A stretch of 21,405 nucleotides of DNA, from the NCBI GenBank assembly GCA_036491755.1, contig DASXBJ010000070.1, positions 1 to 21,405 of the forward strand. The letters are read 5' to 3'. The notes below the pieces were generated by a model. The model was not told the DNA's origin, did not search any database, and saw only the letters and a list, made by a program, of their open reading frames with translations. This DNA is from DASXBJ01 sp036491755. GTDB taxonomy: Bacteria; Chloroflexota; Dormibacteria; Dormibacterales; Dormibacteraceae. This document shows, in pieces, positions 6,944 to 14,553 of the stretch; positions within the stretch are counted from its first letter, which is position 1; each line of letters begins with the position of its first letter. The position numbers and the translations under genes were made by a program.

Positions 6944-8788
6944 ATGTGCGGAATCATCGGCTACCTCGGCGACAGGGAAGCCACACCGATCCTGATGGAG
7001 AGCCTCAAAAGGCTCGAGTACCGAGGCTACGACTCGGCCGGCGTGGCCGTCCTGGAGCTGCCTAAGGACGGCGCCGCAGGACACACCAGCATCACCAAGT
7101 CCGAGGCCAAGGTCGACCTGCTGATCGAGAAGCTGCGGGCCAACATGCCGTCGGGGAACCTGGGGATCGGCCACACGCGCTGGGCCACCCACGGCAAGCC
7201 GACCTTCATCAACGCTCACCCGCACACCGACTGCAAGGGCAAGATCTTCGTGGTCCACAACGGAATCATCGAGAACTTCGCCGAGATCAAGGCTGAGCTC
7301 CAGGAGGCCGGCCACGAGTTCACCTCCGACACTGACACCGAAGTGGTTCCGCACCTCGTCGAGTCCTATTACAAGGGCGACTTCCTCGCCGCCGTTCGCT
7401 CTGCGCTCAAGCGCATTCGAGGCGCCTACGCGCTGGCGATGTTCTCGAGCGACGACCCCGAGCTTTTGATTGGCGCGCGGCTGAACGCACCCCTGGTGGT
7501 CGGAATCGGCGACAACGAGTACTACGTCGCGTCTGACATCACCGCGATCATCCCGTACACCAAGCGCGTCCTCGTGCTGGGTGAGGGTGAGATCGCAGCC
7601 GTGACCCCGTTGGGTGTCGAGGTGTCATCGCTCGACGGCGTCACCGTCCAGCCGAAGATGGTGCATGTCGACTGGGACGTTAGCCAGGCCCAGAAGGGCG
7701 GCTTCGCTCACTTCATGCTGAAGGAGATTCACGAGACTCCCGAGGCCGTCGCCAACGCGATGCGCGGCCGGCTCTCGGACGACGGAAGCGTCTCGTTCCG
7801 GGAGTTCGACGCCTCGGAGGACGAGCTGCGCAGGCTCAACGAAGTTCTGCTGCTCGGCATGGGCACGTCGCGGCATGCCGCGATGGTCGGCGAGTACCTC
7901 ATCGAGGATTGGGCGGGCATCCCTGCCCGCGCGCTCGACGCCTCCGAATTCCGCTACCGGCGCCCAACCTTTGGACCCCAGACCCTGGCCGTGGTCCTCA
8001 CCCAGTCGGGCGAGACAGCGGACACGCTCGTGGGCATGCAGCGGGCCAAGGAGCGGGGCGCGATGACTGTCGCGGTGACCAACGTGTTCGCCAGCTCAGT
8101 GGCTCGCGATTCCGACGGCGCGATCTATCTGCATTCCGGTCCCGAGATCTCGGTCGCCTCGACCAAGACGCTCGCGGCGCACATGGTGAGCCTCGCGCTG
8201 CTCAGCCTCCGTCTTGCGACAGTCCACGGTCGCGTTTCGCTGGAGCGCAGGCGCGAGATCGCCGAGGCGCTGCGCGCCCTGCCCGACCACGTTCGGGGGG
8301 TGCTCGAGCGCGAGGATGAGATCGCCCGGCTCGCCCACAAGTACAGCCGCTACCACAACTTCATGTACTTCGGCCGCGGCCTCAGCCACTCGGTTGCGCT
8401 CGAGGGCGCGCTGAAGCTCAAGGAGATCTCCTACCTCCACGCGGAGGGCACCAGCGGGGGCGAGCTGAAGCACGGGCCGATCGCCCTGCTCGACAAGGAG
8501 TTCCCGGTGGTGGCCATCTGCACGGCAAGCTCGACCTCCGAGAAGATGGCCAGCAACGTTCACGAGATCGTGGCGCGAGACGCACCGGTGCTCGCCCTCG
8601 TGACCGAGGGCGACACGTCACTGGTCGGCGTCGCGACAGACCAGTTCGTGATGCCGCGGGTCGAGGAGATCTCGGCGGCCATCCTCAACACCGTCATGCT
8701 GCAGCTATTCGCCTACCACGTGGCCGTCGAGCTGGGCCAGGACGTCGACCAACCCCGCAACCTGGCCAAGTCAGTCACCGTCGAGTGA
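6944..8788 (+). CDS. glmS: Glucosamine-6-phosphate synthase (isomerizing)
   Basis: The protein is 614 residues, close to the usual 609. It makes glucosamine-6-phosphate from fructose-6-phosphate and glutamine, the entry to UDP-GlcNAc and peptidoglycan. MCGIIGYLGD gives the N-terminal nucleophile Cys2 of the class II glutaminase domain (to about residue 220), with RLEYRGYDSAG next. Two SIS sugar-isomerase domains follow, and the end DVDQPRNLAKSVTVE is the family signature. The 81-bp upstream gap is too short for, and does not resemble, a glmS ribozyme. The gene follows cdaA-cdaR in the place where many Bacillota carry glmM. The weak AAGTAGGT before the ATG may serve as ribosome binding site. 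Confidence 0.96.
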   Translation: MCGIIGYLGDREATPILMESLKRLEYRGYDSAGVAVLELPKDGAAGHTSITKSEAKVDLLIEKLRANMPSGNLGIGHTRWATHGKPTFINAHPHTDCKGKIFVVHNGIIENFAEIKAELQEAGHEFTSDTDTEVVPHLVESYYKGDFLAAVRSALKRIRGAYALAMFSSDDPELLIGARLNAPLVVGIGDNEYYVASDITAIIPYTKRVLVLGEGEIAAVTPLGVEVSSLDGVTVQPKMVHVDWDVSQAQKGGFAHFMLKEIHETPEAVANAMRGRLSDDGSVSFREFDASEDELRRLNEVLLLGMGTSRHAAMVGEYLIEDWAGIPARALDASEFRYRRPTFGPQTLAVVLTQSGETADTLVGMQRAKERGAMTVAVTNVFASSVARDSDGAIYLHSGPEISVASTKTLAAHMVSLALLSLRLATVHGRVSLERRREIAEALRALPDHVRGVLEREDEIARLAHKYSRYHNFMYFGRGLSHSVALEGALKLKEISYLHAEGTSGGELKHGPIALLDKEFPVVAICTASSTSEKMASNVHEIVARDAPVLALVTEGDTSLVGVATDQFVMPRVEEISAAILNTVMLQLFAYHVAVELGQDVDQPRNLAKSVTVE

Positions 8789-8793
8789 TCTTC

Positions 8794-8827
8794 CCTCTCC
8801 CTGCGCGGGAGAGGATCAGGGTGAGGG
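8794..8827 (+). repeat. Palindromic dispersed repeat, copy B
   Basis: Arms CCTCTCCC (8794-8801) and GGGAGAGG (8807-8814) pair perfectly over 8 bp with a 5-nt loop, and the tail ATCAGGGTGAGGG covers 8815-8827. It sits directly after the glmS stop codon. It could add RNA structure at the glmS 3' end, but there is no T-run for termination. Confidence 0.8.
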
Positions 8828-8837
8828 ACGTCGGGAT

Positions 8838-8843
8838 TAGGCT
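8838..8843 (+). promoter_or_regulatory. Putative -10 box for the acpS-nnrD gene
   Basis: TAGGCT ends 7 nt before the ATG at 8851. The identical hexamer with identical spacing precedes the gene at 16240. The intervening bases are G-rich (GGGGGAC), so a weak Shine-Dalgarno cannot be excluded. Confidence 0.35.
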
Positions 8844-8850
8844 GGGGGAC

Positions 8851-10101
8851 ATGAGTCCCCAAAATGGAGTCATGCAGCGCATCGGGGTCGACGCGGTCTC
8901 CGTCGAGCGGATCGAGCTCGCGGTCAAGCGTTCTGGCGCGGGCTTTCTGAACAAGGTCTACACGGCCGGCGAGCAGGCCTACTGCGCCGGCAACTCCGAG
9001 CGGCTGGCCGGCCGCTGGGCCGCCAAGGAGGCCGTGATCAAGTGCTTCGACGGCACGGGCATCTGCTTCCCGAGGCGGCGCATCGAGGTTCTGCCGGGTC
9101 CCAACGGGGCGCCTCGCGCCCGGCTGCTCGGCGAGGACCGTGGGGCGCGAGTCGAGGTCAGCATCACCCACCACAGCCGCCTCGCGGTGGCCACAGCGCA
9201 TCTGGAGATGCCCGACGCATCGGCCACCCTGCTGCCGGCCCCGGACCCTGTCCTCCTGCCCGACCGGCCGGCCGCGGCGCACAAGGGCACCTTCGGCACC
9301 GCCGTGGTGCTGGCGGGCAGCCTCGGCTTCACCGGCGCCGCCTACCTGACGTCGACCGCGGCCGCCCGCACCGGCGCCGGCCTGGTGCGGCTCCTTGTTG
9401 CCGACACGATCTATCCGATCCTGGCCACCAAGTGCACCGAGGTTATGGCGACGCCGGTCCCCGAGGTCGCGCCGGGGGCGGTCGGCCATGCGGCTTACGA
9501 CTCGATCCTGCGCCAGCTGGCTGCGGCCGAGGTGGGCGTCATCGGCCCGGGCCTCGGGCGCGACAGCTCGACCTGGCGGCTCGTGGTCGATCTGGCCGTC
9601 CATGCGCGCTGCCCGCTGGTCATCGACGCGGACGGTCTCAACGCCCTCGCCGAATCGCCACGCTCCAAGGGCAAGCTGGGCAAGACGCGCGTCCTGACGC
9701 CCCACCCGGGCGAGCTCGCGCGCCTCACCGGAAGGACCGTCGAAGCCATCGGCGCGGACCGCACCCAGGCGGCTCGCAAAGCGGCGAAGGACTGGGGCGC
9801 GATCGTCGTGCTCAAAGGCGCGCACACGGTGGTCGCCCACCCGGACGGCCGCCTCAGCGAGGACCCCCACGAGGTGCCGGCGCTGGCCACCGGGGGAACC
9901 GGCGACGTGCTGTCGGGGATCATCGGCGGGCTCATCGCACAGGGCTCCGACCCCTACGTCGCCGCCGTCACCGGGGTCTACATCCACGCCGCGGCCGGGC
10001 GGCACATCTCGCAGCGCCTGGGCGATTCGGGGCTGCTGGCGGGCGACCTGCTGCTTGAGATCCCGCAGGTGATGAACGTCTTGCGCCAGGGCGGCCTCTG
10101 A
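8851..10101 (+). CDS. acpS-nnrD: Fused holo-ACP synthase / NAD(P)H-hydrate dehydratase
   Basis: One frame of 416 residues joins two enzymes. Residues 9-120 are AcpS, which moves phosphopantetheine from CoA to apo acyl-carrier protein: IGVDAVSVERIE has the metal-binding Asp14, WAAKEAVIK has Glu60, and VEVSITHHSRLAVATAHLE is the C-terminal signature. Residues 135-416 are the ribokinase-like NnrD (CARKD), which repairs damaged NAD(P)H hydrates using ADP: KGTFGTAVVLAGS, GPGLGRD, VIDADGLNAL, LTPHPGELARL, and ATGGTGDVL with the probable catalytic Asp352. The NnrE epimerase half, often fused to NnrD, is missing. The join falls in a Pro/Ala-rich linker (about 121-143), and no stop or frameshift is visible. 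I chose ATG 8851 because residues before it are encoded by repeat copy B; ATG 8872 is an alternative. alr follows directly. Confidence 0.88.
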   Translation: MSPQNGVMQRIGVDAVSVERIELAVKRSGAGFLNKVYTAGEQAYCAGNSERLAGRWAAKEAVIKCFDGTGICFPRRRIEVLPGPNGAPRARLLGEDRGARVEVSITHHSRLAVATAHLEMPDASATLLPAPDPVLLPDRPAAAHKGTFGTAVVLAGSLGFTGAAYLTSTAAARTGAGLVRLLVADTIYPILATKCTEVMATPVPEVAPGAVGHAAYDSILRQLAAAEVGVIGPGLGRDSSTWRLVVDLAVHARCPLVIDADGLNALAESPRSKGKLGKTRVLTPHPGELARLTGRTVEAIGADRTQAARKAAKDWGAIVVLKGAHTVVAHPDGRLSEDPHEVPALATGGTGDVLSGIIGGLIAQGSDPYVAAVTGVYIHAAAGRHISQRLGDSGLLAGDLLLEIPQVMNVLRQGGL

Positions 10102-10124
10102 CCACCTCGCTGCGCTGGGCGGAG

Positions 10125-11180
10125 GTGGACCTCGGCGCGGTTCGCGCCAACTGTGCGCGCATCACCAGCCACATACCGCGAAACGCGCGCCTCTACGCCG
10201 TCGTGAAGGCCGGCGGATACGGGCTTGGCGCGCTTGTCGTTGCTCGGGCCGCCCTCGACGGCGGTGCGGGCGGCCTGGCCGTGGCGACGCTGGAGGAAGC
10301 CCACGAGCTGCGCGGCATGGTGCCCGCCGAGCATGTCCTGGTGATGGGCGGCCTAACCCCCGCCCAGGCGCACGCGGCCGCCGCGACCGGCTGCGGCATC
10401 GCCGTTTCCAGCCCTGAGCTCGCCGACGCGCTGGGCGATTCCGACGAGGTCGTGCCGGTGCACCTCAAGATCGACACCGGCATGGGCCGTTTCGGCTGCA
10501 CGCCGGAGGAGGCCCCCGAGCTCGCCCGCCGCATCGAGCGCTCGTCTGGCCTGCGCCTTGCCGGCACCTGGACCCACTTCGCGAGCGCCGACTCCGACGA
10601 CGCCAGGACAAAGGCGCAGTTCGACCTCTTCACGCAGGCCCTGGCGACGTTTGACGTGGATCCGGGGGCCCGCCACGCATGCAACTCGAGCGCAACGCTG
10701 CGCCACCCCGAGTTTGCACTGGACGCTGTGCGGTGCGGCATCTCCATCTATGGCTGCGAATGGCCGGGCATGGAACCGGCTCTGAGCATGAAGAGCGTGG
10801 TCACGCTGGTCAAGACGGTGGACAGGGGAGCGACCGTGGGTTACGGCGCAACGTGGACCGCGCCGGTGAAGTCGTGCGTCGCGACGGTGGCCATCGGGTA
10901 TGCCGACGGCGTGTTCCGGGCGCGTGCCAATCGCGGCGACGTGCTGGTCAGGGGGCGCCGCGCTCCGCTCATCGGCCGCGTGAGCATGGACGCGATCACC
11001 CTCGACGTGACCGAAATCCCAGGCGTCCAGGTGGGGGATGTCGCGACATTGATCGGGCGCGACGGCGACCAGCAGATCACCGCGGAAGAGGTGGCAGTGT
11101 GGTCGGACACGATCTCTTATGAGGTCTTCACCTCGATCGGCCCGAGAGTGGAGCGCCGGTACTTTCCACCTTCCGCATAG
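10125..11180 (+). CDS. alr: Alanine racemase
   Basis: This PLP enzyme converts L- to D-alanine for peptidoglycan. LYAVVKAGGYGLG carries the PLP lysine (Lys28 counted from GTG 10125); the usual VKANAYGHG is altered to AGGYGLG. LKIDTGMGRFG, the HACNSSAT region, the C-terminal catalytic Tyr in VGYGATW, and IGRVSMDAITLDVT are as expected. GTG 10125 is the first ATG/GTG/TTG, but the frame is open before it and encodes TTSLRWAEV, the conserved first strand of the family (WAEVDL). I therefore think translation starts at CTG 10098, which overlaps the acpS-nnrD stop as CTGA and gives 360 residues. With the GTG start the protein has 351 residues and lacks Trp-Ala-Glu of that strand. Confidence 0.92.
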   Translation: MDLGAVRANCARITSHIPRNARLYAVVKAGGYGLGALVVARAALDGGAGGLAVATLEEAHELRGMVPAEHVLVMGGLTPAQAHAAAATGCGIAVSSPELADALGDSDEVVPVHLKIDTGMGRFGCTPEEAPELARRIERSSGLRLAGTWTHFASADSDDARTKAQFDLFTQALATFDVDPGARHACNSSATLRHPEFALDAVRCGISIYGCEWPGMEPALSMKSVVTLVKTVDRGATVGYGATWTAPVKSCVATVAIGYADGVFRARANRGDVLVRGRRAPLIGRVSMDAITLDVTEIPGVQVGDVATLIGRDGDQQITAEEVAVWSDTISYEVFTSIGPRVERRYFPPSA

Positions 11181-11198
11181 CCGGTGTGAGCGGCGACG

Positions 11199-11226
11199 GG
11201 AATAGCCATCCGCACGGGGCCATTCC
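11199..11226. promoter_or_regulatory. Inverted repeat upstream of the sigma factor gene
   Basis: GGAATAGCC (11199-11207) and GGCCATTCC (11218-11226) match as an inverted repeat in 8 of 9 positions, with a 10-nt spacer. GGAAT is also the -35 core of SigR-type promoters. The base triplet 18 nt further on is ATT rather than the expected GTT, so autoregulation by the sigma factor is only a possibility. Confidence 0.3.
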
Positions 11227-11250
11227 ACATAGTGCAAGGGCAGGTGAAAC

Positions 11251-11256
11251 TACACT
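11251..11256 (+). promoter_or_regulatory. Putative -10 box for the sigma factor operon
   Basis: TACACT ends 10 nt before the ATG at 11267, and no Shine-Dalgarno lies between them, consistent with a leaderless start. Confidence 0.35.
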
Positions 11257-11266
11257 GGCTGTAGAG

Positions 11267-11842
11267 ATGGCGGAAAGTCCCGCAAGAACTGCCTTCGCGG
11301 AAGAGGCATTGACACATTTGGACACTTTGTATCGGGGCGCGCTCCGGCTCACCCGCGATCCTGACCAGGCCCAGGACCTGGTCCAGGAGGCGTACCTTCG
11401 TGCGCTGCGCTACCAGCACAGCTACCAGCAGGGAACCAACATGAAGGCCTGGCTGTTTGCCATCATGCGCAACCTCTTCTGGGACCGATTCAAGGGCTCG
11501 CGCAAGGAAGACGTCAGCCTCGACGACGTGGGCGAGTTCGTCCTGTACGACAAGCTGCGTGACGAAGGCGCCAAGCCCGAAGAGGACGTGCTCAACAAGC
11601 TGGCCGCGTCCGAGGTGGTGGAAGCGGTGGAAAAGCTCCCGCCGCTGCACCGTGAGGTCGTCCTCCTGGTCGACGTCGAAGGCTTTTCGTACAAGGACGC
11701 GGCACAAACGCTGGGCGTGCCGATCGGGACCGTGATGTCCCGTCTTCACCGTGCCCGGCAGCAATTGCAAAAATCGCTATATGACTATGCCCTCGAATCG
11801 GGTATCGTCCACTCCGGCGGCATGAGTCAGGCTCCGCAATGA
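11267..11842 (+). CDS. ECF-type RNA polymerase sigma factor, SigR/SigH-like
   Basis: The protein is 191 residues from ATG 11267; an in-frame ATG at 11186 adds 27 residues that look unrelated to the family. Region 2 is seen in RLTRDPDQAQDLVQEAYLRA and the -10-binding stretch NMKAWLFAIMRNLFWDRF. Region 4 is the helix-turn-helix LPPLHREVVLLVDVEGFSY through IGTVMSRLHRAR. The next gene, overlapping by ATGA, is a zinc anti-sigma factor of RsrA type. The pair therefore probably forms a thiol-redox stress switch like SigR-RsrA of Streptomyces or SigH-RshA of mycobacteria. The thiol-stress role is inferred from the partner; regulon and signal are not visible in the sequence. Confidence 0.88.
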   Translation: MAESPARTAFAEEALTHLDTLYRGALRLTRDPDQAQDLVQEAYLRALRYQHSYQQGTNMKAWLFAIMRNLFWDRFKGSRKEDVSLDDVGEFVLYDKLRDEGAKPEEDVLNKLAASEVVEAVEKLPPLHREVVLLVDVEGFSYKDAAQTLGVPIGTVMSRLHRARQQLQKSLYDYALESGIVHSGGMSQAPQ

Positions 11843-12057
11843 ACTGCAAAGACTGCTCCGAGAAGCTCGACCGCTATGTCGACCGCGAGCTGAACGACAC
11901 GGAGGTTCTCGAGCTGCGGCTGCACCTCGAGGGTTGCCCCGACTGCGAGGAGCACTACGAGTTCCAGACTCATCTGAAGCGCCTCGTCAAGCATGCCTGC
12001 GACTGCGACACCGCGCCGCCGGCGTTCCGCGAAAAGCTCCGGCAGATTCTTTCCTGA
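11839..12057 (+). CDS. Zinc-binding anti-sigma factor, RsrA-like
   Basis: The protein is 72 residues. The HxxxCxxC zinc motif is His29, Cys33, Cys36 (in LHLEGCPDCEEHYEF). Cys3 and Cys6 at the N-terminus could give the fourth ligand and a redox partner, and Cys54/Cys56 lie near the C-terminus in a stretch resembling the end of RsrA (CDCDTAPPAFREKLRQIL). In RsrA, oxidation forms a disulfide, releases zinc and frees the sigma factor. The 4-nt overlap with the sigma gene supports equal production of the two proteins. No membrane segment is present, so it is cytoplasmic. The exact cysteine used in the switch is not known from sequence. Confidence 0.85.
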   Translation: MNCKDCSEKLDRYVDRELNDTEVLELRLHLEGCPDCEEHYEFQTHLKRLVKHACDCDTAPPAFREKLRQILS

Positions 12058-12686
12058 CGCTTCGCGAGCGGCTGCGCGCTGCGCGCCTCTACGTCATCAC
12101 GGCCGATGCGGCCCCGGAGCGCGTCATGGAGTCGGCCTCGGCCGCGCTGCGTGGCGGCGCCGACATCGTGCAGCTGCGTCACAAAGCCCTGGCCCGCGGT
12201 GAGCTGCTGGAGCTGGCGCGCGACCTGCGGCGCGCCGCGACCACGGCTCTGTTCATCGTCAATGACCACCTCGACATCGCGCTGCTCAGCGAGGCCGACG
12301 GCGTGCACCTCGGCCCCGACGACCTGTCCATCGCCTCGGCGCGCCGCGTCGCAGGCGACCGCCTCCTCATCGGCGCGTCGGCGTCGAGCGCGGCCGCAGG
12401 TCGCGACGCGGTGAGCCAGGGGGCGGACTACCTGGGCTCCGGGCCTGCGTTCGCCACGCCGATCAAGGCCGGCAAGGCCGTGATCGGGCCGCAGGGCGTG
12501 GCCGAGGTCGCGGCCGCCCTCCCTGACGTCCCGGTCTTCGCCATCGGGGGCATCGACGAAGGCAACGTCGCGGAGCTGATCGCGGTCGGGGTGCGACGCG
12601 CCTGCGTGCTGCGCGCCGTCTCCGGCGCGACCGACCCCGAAGGGGCCGCCCGCCGCCTCCGTGCGATGCTGGTGGCAGACCGATGA
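12054..12686 (+). CDS. thiE: Thiamine-phosphate synthase
   Basis: This TIM-barrel enzyme joins the pyrimidine diphosphate and thiazole phosphate into thiamine phosphate. RLYVITADA, GGADIVQLRHK, FIVNDHLDIALLSEADGVHLGPDDL, IGASAS, DYLGSGPAFATPIKAG and VFAIGGID follow the family order. ATPIK replaces the more common ATPTK. The only start options in frame are TTG 11934 (a 124-nt overlap with the anti-sigma gene), CTG 12054, and ATG 12126, which would remove the first strand YVIT. CTG 12054 overlaps the preceding stop as CTGA and gives a 210-residue enzyme of normal length, so I favour it. Its product is the substrate of the next gene, thiL. Confidence 0.88.
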   Translation: MTLRERLRAARLYVITADAAPERVMESASAALRGGADIVQLRHKALARGELLELARDLRRAATTALFIVNDHLDIALLSEADGVHLGPDDLSIASARRVAGDRLLIGASASSAAAGRDAVSQGADYLGSGPAFATPIKAGKAVIGPQGVAEVAAALPDVPVFAIGGIDEGNVAELIAVGVRRACVLRAVSGATDPEGAARRLRAMLVADR

Positions 12687-13582
12687 CGAAGCTCGAAGGC
12701 ATCGGCGAGTCGGAGCTGCTGCGGCGGATCATGCCGTACCTGACCACGACCGGTTACCAGGTCGTAGCGGGGGAAGACGATGCCGCGGTGTGGCCGAGCC
12801 TGGACCCCGACTACCCGCAGGCCTACGTCGTCGCCAGCTGTGACTCGTCGGTCGAGGGCGTCCACTTCGACCTGTCGTGGATGCCGCCGGCGGACGTGGG
12901 CCATCGCGCCCTGGCGCTGGCCCTTGGCGATCTGGCCGCCAAGGGCGCGTCGCCGAAATACCTGCTGATCGCATTGACCGCGCCGCGCACCTGGGAGGTG
13001 GAAACGGTGACCGGCCTGTACCAGGGCATCCACCGGCTGGCGGAGCGGTTCGACATGAACATCGCGGGCGGTGACATGACAGCGGGGCCGGGGCCCGCTG
13101 TGCTGACCCTGACTGTTTTCGGCACCGTGTCAGAGGTGCCGCTCGCCCGCTCCAGGGTGCGGCCCGGGTGGGCGGTCGGCGTCACCGGGCCGCTGGGAGC
13201 AGCTGCGGTGCATCTCCGCGAGCGTCGGGTGTTCTTGCCGGAACCGAGGTTTGACGAGGGCACCCGTCTCAACGAGGCCGAGCTCTGCTGCGGCGATGTC
13301 TCCGACGGCCTGCTCCGCGAGATGGAGAAATTCGCGGCGGTCTCGGGCGCTGGCTGCCTGATCCGGGCCGATGACGTGCCGGTGGCCGCCGGCGCAACAA
13401 TCGAGGACGCGCTGGCGAGCGGCGAAGAGTCGGAGCTCGTCTGCGTCGGTCCCAAGGACCGGCTCCTTCGCGCGGGTGTGCGCGCCATCGGGGTCATGAC
13501 CGCCGAGGGGATCGTTCGGGTCGTTGGCCGCGACGGCGCGGATTTGCAGGCCGAGGGCCGCGGCTACGACCACTTTGCATGA
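12683..13582 (+). CDS. thiL: Thiamine-monophosphate kinase
   Basis: The protein is 299 residues. It phosphorylates thiamine phosphate to the active cofactor thiamine diphosphate. GEDDAAVW, DSSVEGVHFDLSW, ALALGDLAAKGASPKY, NIAGGDMTAGPG and GDVSDGLLREM are the PurM-fold ATP/Mg motifs in the usual order. The late motif reads SGEESEL where GGEDYEL is common, a modest change near the substrate pocket. The gene overlaps thiE by ATGA, so consecutive pathway steps are translationally linked. tsaE starts inside its 3' end. Confidence 0.92.
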   Translation: MTKLEGIGESELLRRIMPYLTTTGYQVVAGEDDAAVWPSLDPDYPQAYVVASCDSSVEGVHFDLSWMPPADVGHRALALALGDLAAKGASPKYLLIALTAPRTWEVETVTGLYQGIHRLAERFDMNIAGGDMTAGPGPAVLTLTVFGTVSEVPLARSRVRPGWAVGVTGPLGAAAVHLRERRVFLPEPRFDEGTRLNEAELCCGDVSDGLLREMEKFAAVSGAGCLIRADDVPVAAGATIEDALASGEESELVCVGPKDRLLRAGVRAIGVMTAEGIVRVVGRDGADLQAEGRGYDHFA

Positions 13583-13988
13583 GCTGGTGACGGCGTCGCC
13601 GGCCGAGACCGAAGGGGCGGGTGAGGAGCTCGGCCGCCGCCTTCGGGCCGGCGATGTCGTGCTGCTCACAGGGGAGCTCGGCGCAGGCAAGACGACCTTC
13701 GTGCGCGGACTGGCGCGCGGCGCGGGCTCCACGGCACCGGTCGCCAGCCCGACATTTCAGCTCGTGCGCGTCTACCCCGGCCGGGTTCAGCTGGCGCACA
13801 TCGACCTCTATCGCATCGAAAAGGCACCCGAGCTGGCCGACCTAGGGCTCGACGAGCTGGCCGACGAGGGCGCTGTGGTCGTCGAGTGGGGCGACCGCCT
13901 GGAGTTCAGTGGCGCGGCGCAGATCGAGCTGGAGCACCTGGGCGGCGATCGCCGGCTGTTGCGGACGCGACGTGATCTTCGTCATTGA
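13575..13988 (+). CDS. tsaE: tRNA threonylcarbamoyladenosine biosynthesis ATPase TsaE
   Basis: The protein is 137 residues from TTG 13575 (reading MHELVTASPAET), an 8-nt overlap with thiL; GTG 13587 is an alternative. The Walker A motif GELGAGKT covers residues 33-40. SPTFQLVRVYPG, HIDLYRI and VVVEWGDRL are TsaE signatures. It is the ATPase that recycles the TsaB-TsaD complex when t6A is made at position 37 of ANN-decoding tRNAs. Adjacent tsaB, rimI and tsaD support the call. TsaC, which makes the threonylcarbamoyl-AMP donor, is not in this window. Confidence 0.92.
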   Translation: MHELVTASPAETEGAGEELGRRLRAGDVVLLTGELGAGKTTFVRGLARGAGSTAPVASPTFQLVRVYPGRVQLAHIDLYRIEKAPELADLGLDELADEGAVVVEWGDRLEFSGAAQIELEHLGGDRRLLRTRRDLRH

Positions 13989-14553
13989 TACGTCGTCGGC
14001 CATGTCCGCGATCGCGCTCCTGGAGGCGGACGGACGGGTCATGCGGGAGGAGCTTCAACCGTCAGGGCGGTCTTTCGACCTGCCGGCGCGCTTCGACGCG
14101 CTCGCGGCGGGCGAACCCATCACCAGGGTCGCGGTGGCCACTGGTCCAGGGTCGTTCACGGGGCTTCGGGTGGGTGTCTCATTCGGCCTCGGGCTGGCCA
14201 TCGGGTTCAATGTGCCGATCGTCCCGCTGCCGACTCTGCGCATCCAGCTCTCGCGTGCTGATGGCGAGGTGACCGCGGTCGCGGAAGCCGGGCGGGGCAG
14301 GGTGTACTACGAGCGGTTCGACGGAGCGAGCGGGATCGCGGAGGCGACCGAGGTGCCGGCCGACCGGCCCCTGGTCGGCTGGCTTCGACCCGCCACGGGG
14401 CAGCTGCTGGCCGGCGCAGGCCTGCGCTTCGTGCCAGACACCGAGCTTGGTTCGTTTGGCGCGGCCGCGGCCAGAATCCTCGAGACGGCAGGCGAAGTTC
14501 CCTATGGTAGTCTCAAACTCGAATACAGGCAGAGTTTCACCCCGAGGCTGTGA
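13972..14553 (+). CDS. tsaB: tRNA threonylcarbamoyladenosine biosynthesis protein TsaB
   Basis: The protein is 193 residues from GTG 13972 (reading MIFVIDTSSAMSAIALLEADG), a 17-nt overlap with tsaE; the longer open frame before it is out-of-frame tsaE sequence. ATGPGSFTGLRVGVSFGLGLA is the family hallmark of this ASKHA-fold scaffold, which pairs with TsaD. The protein is somewhat shorter than the E. coli one (about 231). The Ala/Gly-rich middle contains AEAGRGRVYYERF, the usual spot after the ATPase-like lobe. No Shine-Dalgarno is evident, so coupling with tsaE is likely. Confidence 0.9.
   Translation: MIFVIDTSSAMSAIALLEADGRVMREELQPSGRSFDLPARFDALAAGEPITRVAVATGPGSFTGLRVGVSFGLGLAIGFNVPIVPLPTLRIQLSRADGEVTAVAEAGRGRVYYERFDGASGIAEATEVPADRPLVGWLRPATGQLLAGAGLRFVPDTELGSFGAAAARILETAGEVPYGSLKLEYRQSFTPRL

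Noticed and set aside
8713..10005. Minus-strand open frame of 430 codons
   Set aside because: Antisense to the acpS-nnrD gene, which carries complete enzyme motifs; the shadow shows none.
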